Virus record (IMG/VR): IMGVR_UViG_3300000525_000035
Coordinates: 3,206-24,860 of that record
From: a virus
Length of the DNA stretch: 21,655 nucleotides
Reading direction: 5' to 3' (one strand)
This document shows, one piece after another, positions 15,294-21,655 of the stretch; position 1 is the stretch's first letter; every line of letters begins with the position of its first letter. The notes beneath the pieces were generated by a model, which saw only the letters and a program-made list of their open reading frames with translations, ran no database searches and was not told the origin of the DNA. A program made the position numbers and the translations under genes.

Positions 15294-15694
15294 TGAGATT
15301 GCCAGCATTAAAAAAGATTTTATTAGAGGATATCCCCGGAGCGCCTAGTTGGATTAGAGGAGTAATCTTTCCGATTAATTCTTTCATGGAAGCAGTTTAT
15401 CAAGCTCTTAATAAAAACATTAGTGACGATCAAAACATAGCAGTGCAAATAAAAGAGATTAACTACATAACGACTTCTGCTTATCCGGTGATGAGCGATA
15501 TTGAATTCGTAAGCGGCCTTAAAATAAAAGCGACAGGCCTTGTTGTTTTAGCAGCTTTTGATTCTGATACTTATGTTCCAGCTGCAGGTGCGGTGTACGC
15601 CCCATGGCAAGATGTTAACGGTACGATTACAATAGGAAGTATCACAGGTCTTTTAGCCTCAAAAAGTTACACAATACGTTTGCGAATAAGTTAA
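15293..15694 (+). CDS. Conserved small podovirus tail protein
   Basis: This 133-aa protein begins MRLPALKKILLEDIPGAPSW, followed by INSFMEAVYQALNKNIS, a pattern I recall from small proteins encoded directly behind nozzle-type genes in podoviruses. The second half is beta-rich (SGLKIKATGLVVLAAFDSD, GTITIGSITGLLASKSYTI). The TAATG overlap with the nozzle gene suggests coupled, near-equal expression. No signal peptide or catalytic motif is visible. It is probably a structural part at the tail tip or nozzle interface. The family is known mainly by conservation and position and has no assigned biochemical role that I can name. Confidence 0.6.
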   Translation: MRLPALKKILLEDIPGAPSWIRGVIFPINSFMEAVYQALNKNISDDQNIAVQIKEINYITTSAYPVMSDIEFVSGLKIKATGLVVLAAFDSDTYVPAAGAVYAPWQDVNGTITIGSITGLLASKSYTIRLRIS

Positions 15695-15703
15695 AGGAAA
15701 ATC

Positions 15704-17119
15704 ATGGCTTTTTACAATAATCAGGAAGATGAGAATGAACTACAAGATGGGCAGCCAGGTGCGCCTAGCGGACAAAGTGCTTCCCTTCAGGGCGGTGCTC
15801 CAGGAGCGCAATCTGGTGGCGGCAGTAGGCCTGATAATCCTGGTAACTTTGTTGGCATTACAGATTATTTAAAAGCGAATCAAAATCAAGCAGGAAAATT
15901 AGGTGATCAAGTTGGCGGTAAGATAACTAGCTCCATTAGTGATGCAAACACTGGTCTTAATAATGCTGGATCGCAATTTAATCAAGCAGCAAGCCAGGGA
16001 GTAATTCAAGGTTTGGGGACAGCTAGTCAAGATGCAACAGGTATAGTAAACAGAGCTGACACATCGGGGAAATTAAATGAAGGCGACGCTACTCGTTTTA
16101 ATCAGATTAGTAATGCTAGTTACAGTGGGCCCAAGAATCTTGCAGACAAACAAGAAATCTATCAACCAGCGTTTAAGGCGTACAATGATGCCCAAAGGCT
16201 TGCTAGCTTGTCTGAAAATGAATCCGGATCACAAGAATTAGTAAAAGATTTTGCTAGTAAAGACAAGGGCTATACTAAGGGTGCAAATCGTCTTGATTCT
16301 TATATGTTAAACACACAAGACAATAGAAATAAATTATTAAGCGCAAGAGATAGCGCTAAAGATCTCTCTCCAAAATTGAAACAAACTGAAGATTCCGCTT
16401 CTGCCTTTGCAACTGGATTAAGTAATCAAACTAATCAAGCAAAGACAACTGCCAGAGATTTACTTGCTAGCACGTCAATGGCGCGAAGGGCGGCAACTGA
16501 CGCTTCATTAAAAGAGCGAGAAACAAAATTAAATGAGGGCAATGCCTACACAAACCAGTTGGCTGCATTGCTTGGCGATCAGTCAGATGGTTTAAATCTT
16601 TCCTTAACACCGGAGCAAATGCAGTTGTTTGGCCTATCAGATGGGCAGCAGTTGTATAATGCATTAAGTAGAGATCCAAAATCCTTTCTTCCTGGACAAA
16701 TGGTTTTTGATAAAAACACAGCAATAACAAAAGATGAGCAGTCAAAGCTCGCTGCTTTATCTGAACTTTCTTCACAGTCCGGTGGAAGCTTCGTGAACCC
16801 TTTCACACAAGCGGATCTTGCTGGTACAGGCAGCTCCGATGCTGACTACTCAAAAGTAAGAGGCAACTTAGCTAGTGCAATTGCAGACGGAAAAAAAGAT
16901 TATGACTATTCATATAAAAATGACTTATTAAAAAGTGTACTCGGAATTACTAATCCAAGTAATCCAGGATATACACCGGAGCACGTGGAAAATGTTTTAA
17001 TCCCTAGATTTAGAAACGCTGCAGGGAGTGCTGTCCGGCCATTGGCAGATAGTCACCAAAGAGCATTAGATAACTGGAAGAATTCAAGAAACAATAATAT
17101 AAAAGTTTCTAAAAAATAG
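15704..17119 (+). CDS. Internal virion protein 1 (glycine/glutamine-rich, ejection type)
   Basis: The 471-aa product opens a run of four proteins that look like the internal, ejected proteins of short-tailed phages. Residues 1-45 are low-complexity and disordered (Q, G, P, S-rich, with GAPSGQSASLQGGAPGAQ). Next comes FVGITDYLKANQNQAGKLG at about 49-67, then long helical stretches rich in A, Q, N and S (NNAGSQFNQAASQGV, LKQTEDSASAFATGL) that read like coiled coils. The C-terminal HVENVLIPRFRNAAG region is also helical. No lysozyme or other peptidoglycan-cutting motif is evident. The AAAGGAAA site precedes the ATG by five bases. The ejection role is inferred from composition, size and position after the tail genes. 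Confidence 0.6.
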   Translation: MAFYNNQEDENELQDGQPGAPSGQSASLQGGAPGAQSGGGSRPDNPGNFVGITDYLKANQNQAGKLGDQVGGKITSSISDANTGLNNAGSQFNQAASQGVIQGLGTASQDATGIVNRADTSGKLNEGDATRFNQISNASYSGPKNLADKQEIYQPAFKAYNDAQRLASLSENESGSQELVKDFASKDKGYTKGANRLDSYMLNTQDNRNKLLSARDSAKDLSPKLKQTEDSASAFATGLSNQTNQAKTTARDLLASTSMARRAATDASLKERETKLNEGNAYTNQLAALLGDQSDGLNLSLTPEQMQLFGLSDGQQLYNALSRDPKSFLPGQMVFDKNTAITKDEQSKLAALSELSSQSGGSFVNPFTQADLAGTGSSDADYSKVRGNLASAIADGKKDYDYSYKNDLLKSVLGITNPSNPGYTPEHVENVLIPRFRNAAGSAVRPLADSHQRALDNWKNSRNNNIKVSKK

Positions 17120-17128
17120 GAATAAAAC

Positions 17129-18040
17129 ATGAATAGTGGAAGTACTCCAACACCAGCAAATTATTTTGATGATTTAGCAACTCCAGGCATAGAGGAATTG
17201 AAACTCCAATTGGAAGAGCTAGTTTTACAAGGGACTATCAGTCCAGAAGAAGCTAGAACCTACATGCAAGAATCCTCTTCGATGAATAACATTAAGGAAG
17301 ATCCTAATTTAAAAAAACAACAAATGGGCGCTTTAAGTGCGCTCGAAGAATTAGGCCAAGGCGGTTTAACCGATATGGATAGGGCCGATATTAATAGGGT
17401 TCAAACTCAATCGGACACAGCATCTCGCGGCAAAAGAGATGCGATAATGCAAAATGCGCAAGCAAGGGGCATGGGCGGTAGTGGGATGAGCATTATGGCG
17501 CAACTGCAAAATCAGCAGGACGCTGCTAGTAATCAATCGCAAAGAGACATGGATATTACAGCGCTTTCTAAAAACAGATCACTAGATGCTTTGATTCAAG
17601 GTGGAAACTTAGCTGGTAATATGCAGAATCAAAACTTTAATCAACAAGCTCAAGTCGCTGGTGCAAATGATGCAATTTCTAGATTTAATGCTCAGAATAT
17701 GCAGAATCAAAACAACCTAAATGTTGGAAATAGAAATGCGGCGCAAGAGGCCAATCTTGCTAATAGGCAATCTATTGCAAATGCAAATGTTGGCACTCGT
17801 AATCAAGAACAGCAAAACAATAAAGGGCTTATTCAACAAAGATTTAATAATGAATTAAGTAAACGTGGAATGGCACAGGGCGCGGCCTCAGAGGCAGCGA
17901 AGATACAAGGTGCAAATAGTGCAGCACAGGCAAATGCAAATAACCAAAATATTGCTATGGGCGCAGGGATGGCAAGTGGTGGCCTTGGATATCTTGCAGC
18001 GCAAGAAGCTGCTAAGAAAAAACGCGATGGGGGTTATTAA
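17129..18040 (+). CDS. Internal virion protein 2 (Asn/Gln-rich, ejection type)
   Basis: The 303-aa product carries the signature GKRDAIMQNAQARGMGGSGM followed by IMAQLQNQQDAASNQSQRD. This resembles a helix-GxGxSG-helix pattern typical of phage injection proteins. Residues about 160-260 are unusually rich in N, Q and A (GNMQNQNFNQQAQVAGAND, NAQNMQNQNNLNVGNRN). The end has a small glycine/alanine hydrophobic patch (AMGAGMASGGLGYLAAQ) that could touch membrane, then a basic tail (AKKKRDGGY). The start has an AGGAA site. The TAA overlaps the next ATG (TAATG). The role as a DNA-ejection component is inferred; the repetitive segment is likely flexible. Confidence 0.65.
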   Translation: MNSGSTPTPANYFDDLATPGIEELKLQLEELVLQGTISPEEARTYMQESSSMNNIKEDPNLKKQQMGALSALEELGQGGLTDMDRADINRVQTQSDTASRGKRDAIMQNAQARGMGGSGMSIMAQLQNQQDAASNQSQRDMDITALSKNRSLDALIQGGNLAGNMQNQNFNQQAQVAGANDAISRFNAQNMQNQNNLNVGNRNAAQEANLANRQSIANANVGTRNQEQQNNKGLIQQRFNNELSKRGMAQGAASEAAKIQGANSAAQANANNQNIAMGAGMASGGLGYLAAQEAAKKKRDGGY

Positions 18041-19137
18041 TGTTTTCAAAATATGAAGAAGAAGAAGAAAAGACTGTTCCTCTTATAAAAAACGAAATGG
18101 ATCCTTCTGTAAAAGATTACTTAATGAAGAAAAATAACTTAGGTGATTATTCAGATCAAGCGCGACAAGGAGTGACTGAAGGTGCAGCTCCTAGTGGTCT
18201 TGATTTTTTAAGTTCAGCACTCGGAGCAATCAGTGCTGGTTTTGGCGGACGTGATCCGATGGCAGCACAACAAGCTGTTATGAGAGGGGCAAGTGAGAGA
18301 GGAGAACGAGATATAGCTAGTTTTGATAAAGGAAGAGCTAATCAAGTTCAGATGGTGAAAATGGATAGAGCTCTTGTTACTCAAGGGCGAGAAGATGAGA
18401 AATATGGCATTGAGCAAAAAGATATGATGGATGAAAGAGATGCAAGCTCTAAAATATCTATGGCGTACCAACAGCAATTAAAAAAGATGCAGCCAAACAT
18501 GGACGTAAGTGGTATGTCTGCTTCCGACATAAAAGGGATAATGAATCCAGCGACTAAAGTATACGACATGGAGCAAAGGAAGATTGAGCAAGATCAAAAC
18601 AGAATGGATAAACGATTTGAGCTTGGGCAAACGAGAGATTTAAAACGTAAGGAACTGGAAGCAGGATCAGGTAAAAAGGATTATCAAAATCTCCCAGAAG
18701 ATAAGAAGAAAACAATTGAGACATTGTCGGTAAAGAACGCAAATAAATCATCAATCGTTAACCAAATTGATTCGTTTTCAAAGACCTGGGATGCGCTTCC
18801 AGATGATCAAAAAGTTGCCCAAGGCAGACAGCTATTAAAAACTTTGAATTCTTCAGAAGGGGCGGATGCAATTGGAACTGAAGAGGCGAATCGTCTTGGA
18901 GCTAAATTGGAGTTTGCGCTTGGCAATCTTACTAATAGTAATCCAATACAATTCGGAAGAGATTTGGATGGATTTAAAAAGCAAATGGATGACACTTCCT
19001 CAAGTCTTAAGGGCGGAATTAAATTAAATCAGCAAATAGTTGATAAGGCCTACGGAAGAGAGGTTGTGGATGATGATGCGCAAGCATTGGCGCGTAGGGA
19101 TAGAATTAAAAAATTAAAAGAAGAGATGGGAAGGTAG
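18040..19137 (+). CDS. Internal virion protein 3 (charged, coiled-coil, ejection type)
   Basis: The 365-aa product begins with an acidic run, five GAA codons in a row at 18055-18069. Residues about 52-72 (SGLDFLSSALGAISAGFGGR) are glycine/alanine-rich and could be a short membrane-active segment. The middle, about 80-210, is highly charged and helical with heptad character (QMVKMDRALVTQGREDEKYG, DMEQRKIEQDQNRMDKRFEL). The C-terminal third (WDALPDDQKVAQGRQLLKTL, GAKLEFALGNLTNSNP) looks like a folded helical domain. Such proteins form part of the tube that carries DNA over the envelope in podoviruses. It overlaps the previous gene by TAATG, and the next gene begins one base after the stop. No enzyme motif is seen; function is inferred. 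Confidence 0.62.
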   Translation: MFSKYEEEEEKTVPLIKNEMDPSVKDYLMKKNNLGDYSDQARQGVTEGAAPSGLDFLSSALGAISAGFGGRDPMAAQQAVMRGASERGERDIASFDKGRANQVQMVKMDRALVTQGREDEKYGIEQKDMMDERDASSKISMAYQQQLKKMQPNMDVSGMSASDIKGIMNPATKVYDMEQRKIEQDQNRMDKRFELGQTRDLKRKELEAGSGKKDYQNLPEDKKKTIETLSVKNANKSSIVNQIDSFSKTWDALPDDQKVAQGRQLLKTLNSSEGADAIGTEEANRLGAKLEFALGNLTNSNPIQFGRDLDGFKKQMDDTSSSLKGGIKLNQQIVDKAYGREVVDDDAQALARRDRIKKLKEEMGR

Positions 19138-19138
19138 T

Positions 19139-20725
19139 ATGGCCTTAAATCCAAAAGAAGAATTAGAGCTTTTAGAATTAGAGGAAGAAGAATACCAGTA
19201 CAATAAAAATAAAAATATTCCAAAAGATTTGCCAAATGTTTCAAAAATGGAATCCCTAGGCAGAGGTGCTTTGCAAGGATCAACTGCTGGTTTTTCAGAT
19301 GAGATTGGCGGTGCTGTTCAAGGTGCAATGGATAAAGTTTCTGGAATGTTTGGCGGTGATTCCGTAACAGAAGTTAACAAAAAATTAGCAGATCAGGGCT
19401 TCACTGGAATGGGACCTACGGACACTTCTGGTCTGTATAGCGGCGCTAGAGACGAGAATAGAAAGGCCGATTTTGATGCAAAACAGGCCAATCCTAAAAT
19501 GTTTATTGGTGGAGAATTAGCTGGCGTACTGGGCACTTCATTTATTCCAGGTCTTTCTGCTACTAAGGGGATGAGTGCCATCGAGGCGGCAAGTAAGGCG
19601 GCAGGAATGGGAGCACTCCAAAGTGCTGGTTCCACTACTAATAGTTTAAATTCAATTGAGGGTTTAAAAGATGCTGGCAAGGGCGCTTTAATTGGGGGAG
19701 TTGCCGGTGGTTTAGGTCAAGCGATGAGTAATAAGATTGCTTCGATTGGGGATGCAAAAAACGCATCAAATATGATTAAGAGACAAGCGGAGCTGCAATC
19801 GGCCAAGGCGCAAGGGCTTGAACGTGGAACGATGCGGAAAATAGGTGAGGACAGGGCCAGGGCAGTGGGGCGGCAAGGGTTAGATAATTTTGAAGAGCTT
19901 GGCGGTGATTCGGTTTTAGGTTCTGGTATTTTTGGCAACAATGCTGACGAGATGATTGATGCAAACCAGATATTAAAAAAAACAGCAATGGGAAAACGAT
20001 CAGGCGTGTACGACTTAATAGATGAGGCAAATGCCTCTAATTTTAACCCAGGAAATGTTGCTCAGGATGTTGTTGATGAGGTGGGCCAATTTAATTGGAA
20101 TAGTCCTTTAAATAAAGCAAAATTTGGGCAAATGGATGACAGCATAAATGCAATTACTCAGAGGGGTGGCGGAGATCTTTCAATGAAAGAAGCGCAAAAC
20201 TTAATTGAGGAGCTTGCGCAGTCAGCTAAATTTGATGCTACAAGGGCAACTCCGGCCAATGATATGGCGCAAGGTATTTATAAAACAGTGCGAAACTCGA
20301 TTAATGACTCCGCCGAAAATGCAGCAACAACGATGGGTAAACCTGGATTGAAAGATATACTCCAAAAATCTAACAAACAATTTTCTGTTGGAAAAGATGC
20401 TGACATTTTACATGGGAATAAATTAGCCAGAGGATTTAATAAGGACCTAGGTTTAACAGATATGATTGTGGCCTCTGGTAATCCGGTGTTGTTGCCTGGT
20501 AAAAAACTATGGGAGCGAACAGGCAATAGGTATATGGCCAAGAGTTTTGATAAGATAGGAGATATGGTAAATCAAAATCCAAATGCATTTGGGAAGTTTA
20601 GTGGAGTATTACAGCAAGCTACCCAGAGAGGCCCTCAGGCAGTAGCAGCAACACACTTTTTACTACAACAACAAGATCCAGAATACGTTGAACTATTGAA
20701 ACAAATGCAAGGTGAGGAAAAATGA
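19139..20725 (+). CDS. Internal virion protein 4 with glycine-zipper segments (ejection type)
   Basis: The 528-aa product has an acidic start (ELELLELEEEEYQ). It then shows two segments typical of phage ejection proteins: GRGALQGSTAGFSDEIGGAV at about 41-60, and GMGALQSAGSTTNS at 156-169 continuing to GALIGGVAGGLGQAM at 182-196. Small-residue zippers of this kind can pack in membranes. The remaining two thirds are helical and charged (NMIKRQAELQSAKAQGLERG; KEAQNLIEELAQSAKFDATR). The C-terminal part includes ARGFNKDLGLTDMIVASGNP and ends in a Q-rich helix (HFLLQQQDPEYVELLKQMQ). The ATG lies one base after the previous stop, with GGAAGG just upstream. The stop overlaps the next ATG (ATGA). No lytic transglycosylase motif is seen. 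The ejection function is inferred from motif and position. Confidence 0.72.
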   Translation: MALNPKEELELLELEEEEYQYNKNKNIPKDLPNVSKMESLGRGALQGSTAGFSDEIGGAVQGAMDKVSGMFGGDSVTEVNKKLADQGFTGMGPTDTSGLYSGARDENRKADFDAKQANPKMFIGGELAGVLGTSFIPGLSATKGMSAIEAASKAAGMGALQSAGSTTNSLNSIEGLKDAGKGALIGGVAGGLGQAMSNKIASIGDAKNASNMIKRQAELQSAKAQGLERGTMRKIGEDRARAVGRQGLDNFEELGGDSVLGSGIFGNNADEMIDANQILKKTAMGKRSGVYDLIDEANASNFNPGNVAQDVVDEVGQFNWNSPLNKAKFGQMDDSINAITQRGGGDLSMKEAQNLIEELAQSAKFDATRATPANDMAQGIYKTVRNSINDSAENAATTMGKPGLKDILQKSNKQFSVGKDADILHGNKLARGFNKDLGLTDMIVASGNPVLLPGKKLWERTGNRYMAKSFDKIGDMVNQNPNAFGKFSGVLQQATQRGPQAVAATHFLLQQQDPEYVELLKQMQGEEK

Positions 20726-21042
20726 TTTCATACGATAATACAACGACTGTCAACTTTACCGTGTCGGGGTCGACTTACTACTCTCCATCTTTTATCATCG
20801 ACGGCACTACTACATATTCTTTCCAACTTGTTTATTCTGATGGAGTTGGGACGGTACAAGTTCAGCATTCGAATAATAAAATTAATTGGGCATCGCTTAT
20901 CCCTGCCACTTCGTTGACAATATCCGGTTCTGATAATGCGATTTTTGATATCGCTGTCACTGGTGCTAAGTTTTCTAGACTCTTTTTTTCAAGCGGTGAC
21001 GGTACGGTATGTGTACTTACTTTAAATGAAAAGGAATTGTAA
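20722..21042 (+). CDS. Small beta-sandwich virion protein
   Basis: This 106-aa, mostly strand-forming protein starts in an ATGA overlap with the internal-protein gene, and its TAA overlaps the following ATG. It has alternating hydrophobic residues (STYYSPSFIIDGTTTYSFQL, GTVQVQHSNNKINWASL, KFSRLFFSSGDGTVCVLTL). The arrangement resembles the minimal form of the protein at 10544-11155: both have an x-Q/H-S-N-x-x-x-x-Y/W pattern followed by two strands and a closing segment. No enzyme motif is present. A virion or fibre-base role is suggested by the fibre-like gene directly behind it. I do not recognise a named family. Confidence 0.6.
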   Translation: MISYDNTTTVNFTVSGSTYYSPSFIIDGTTTYSFQLVYSDGVGTVQVQHSNNKINWASLIPATSLTISGSDNAIFDIAVTGAKFSRLFFSSGDGTVCVLTLNEKEL

Positions 21043-21655
21043 TGCCTCAATACGTAAGGTATCCGATCACTTCAATTTTAGCAAACTCAATTACGAACGC
21101 TATGTTGCAAGATTCAGTTGGCGGAATTTATAAAGGCAGTGGAACAGTACCAACTACCGTTACCGCCACCATCACCGATACACTTCTTTTCGCCACCGGA
21201 TCAATCGGAGTTGGAATACTTCCAACGGCAAAACTTCACTTAAAAGCTGGTTCTGCAACGATAAACACTGCACCTTTAAAGCTGACAAGTGGAACTAATT
21301 TAACAACTGCCGAGTCTGGGGCAATTGAATTTGATGGAACGCAATTATATTTTTCACCGGCCGATACGGATAGAAATATATTGATCCAAAATTCTGCTGC
21401 CACCGCGTTTACAGTCGGATCAATCCCCTTTGCGACAACTTCGGGCTATTTAACTCAAGCGAACTCAAACTTATTTTACAATGGCGCGATGAATAAACTG
21501 GGGGTTGGTACTAATACTCCTATAACGAATTTAGACATCAGTGGAAATGTTCGATCACTCGGAATGCCAACATCTGTTTTAACGGGTTCTATTGATCCTG
21601 TCGCTTCTGTAACTGTAACGGGAATTAACACTCTCTTCACTAAAGAGATTGTTGT
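21042..21655 (+). CDS. Second fibre-like protein (3' end outside the window)
   Basis: An open frame starts at ATG 21042, inside the TAATG overlap, and runs to the window end without a stop (204 full codons). An AAAAGGAA site at about 21029-21036 supports this start. The product begins MPQYVRYPITSILANSITN, followed by a repeated fibre-like pattern: FATGSIGVGILPTAKLHLKA, LKLTSGTNLTTAESGAIEFD and GTQLYFSP, then NKLGVGTNTPITNLDISG. Such G-V-G, K-L-H/D-I-S-G motifs are common in phage tail fibres, often ones ending in an intramolecular chaperone (S74 type) domain. The C-terminus is not visible, so that ending is only a possibility. Together with the 1090-aa protein it would give the phage two fibre-like proteins. 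Confidence 0.7.
   Translation, partial: MPQYVRYPITSILANSITNAMLQDSVGGIYKGSGTVPTTVTATITDTLLFATGSIGVGILPTAKLHLKAGSATINTAPLKLTSGTNLTTAESGAIEFDGTQLYFSPADTDRNILIQNSAATAFTVGSIPFATTSGYLTQANSNLFYNGAMNKLGVGTNTPITNLDISGNVRSLGMPTSVLTGSIDPVASVTVTGINTLFTKEIV

Noticed and set aside
18055-18069. Five GAA repeats just after the start of the third internal protein as a phase-variable repeat.
   Set aside because: A three-base unit changes length without shifting the frame, so it cannot switch the gene off; it simply codes an acidic run like those in neighbouring proteins.
1-21655. CRISPR arrays, tRNA genes, insertion sequences, attachment sites, retroelement template/variable repeats.
   Set aside because: No regularly spaced repeats, cloverleaf-like sequences, transposase or reverse transcriptase genes were found on either strand by reading; the only coding repeats are those in the fibre gene.

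Overview
The window is the virion-structure half of an AT-rich tailed bacteriophage genome (class Caudoviricetes; it could also be an integrated prophage). All supported genes are on the + strand and tightly packed, with no tRNA, rRNA, CRISPR array, insertion sequence or host metabolic gene seen. The gene set (large terminase, a 658-aa portal, scaffold, HK97-fold-type coat protein, head-tail adaptor, a large nozzle-like protein and several glycine/glutamine-rich internal proteins) with no tape measure, tube or sheath in view points to a short-tailed, podovirus-like particle. The host cannot be named from the sequence; strong AAGGA-type ribosome binding sites indicate an ordinary bacterial host.

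Layout. 1-1227: large terminase, cut at its 5' end. 1252-3593: portal, then a small GNAT-like protein that starts at a TTG overlapping the portal stop. 3648-4634: scaffold. 4635-4881: a 247-bp gap with two perfect hairpins and a weak promoter candidate, leading to the coat protein (4882-6186), whose transcript ends at a clear rho-independent terminator (6224-6251). 6273-11430: a small beta-rich virion protein, a 1090-aa fibre with two C-terminal C1q-like domains, a possible fibre-assembly protein, a small beta-domain protein and a tiny acidic protein. 11430-15694: head-tail adaptor, nozzle-like protein and a conserved small tail protein. 15704-20725: four internal/ejection-type proteins. 20722-21655: a small beta protein and the start of a second fibre-like gene running off the window.

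How it works together (inference from family knowledge): terminase pumps DNA through the portal into a shell of coat protein built on the scaffold. Adaptor and nozzle close the portal and form the short tail, fibres bind the host surface, and the internal proteins are ejected first to carry the genome across the envelope. Genes after the terminator form a run without further recognisable terminators, with many stop/start overlaps (TAATG or ATGA) suggesting translational coupling.

Nothing here amounts to a clearly new system. The most interesting signals are (a) small beta modules that appear to have been inserted into several virion proteins, best seen by comparing the proteins at 10544-11155 and 20722-21042, where the insert is also G+C-rich; (b) the structured leader and terminator that isolate the coat gene; (c) the GNAT-like protein in the head operon; and (d) a fibre cluster placed between coat and adaptor genes.
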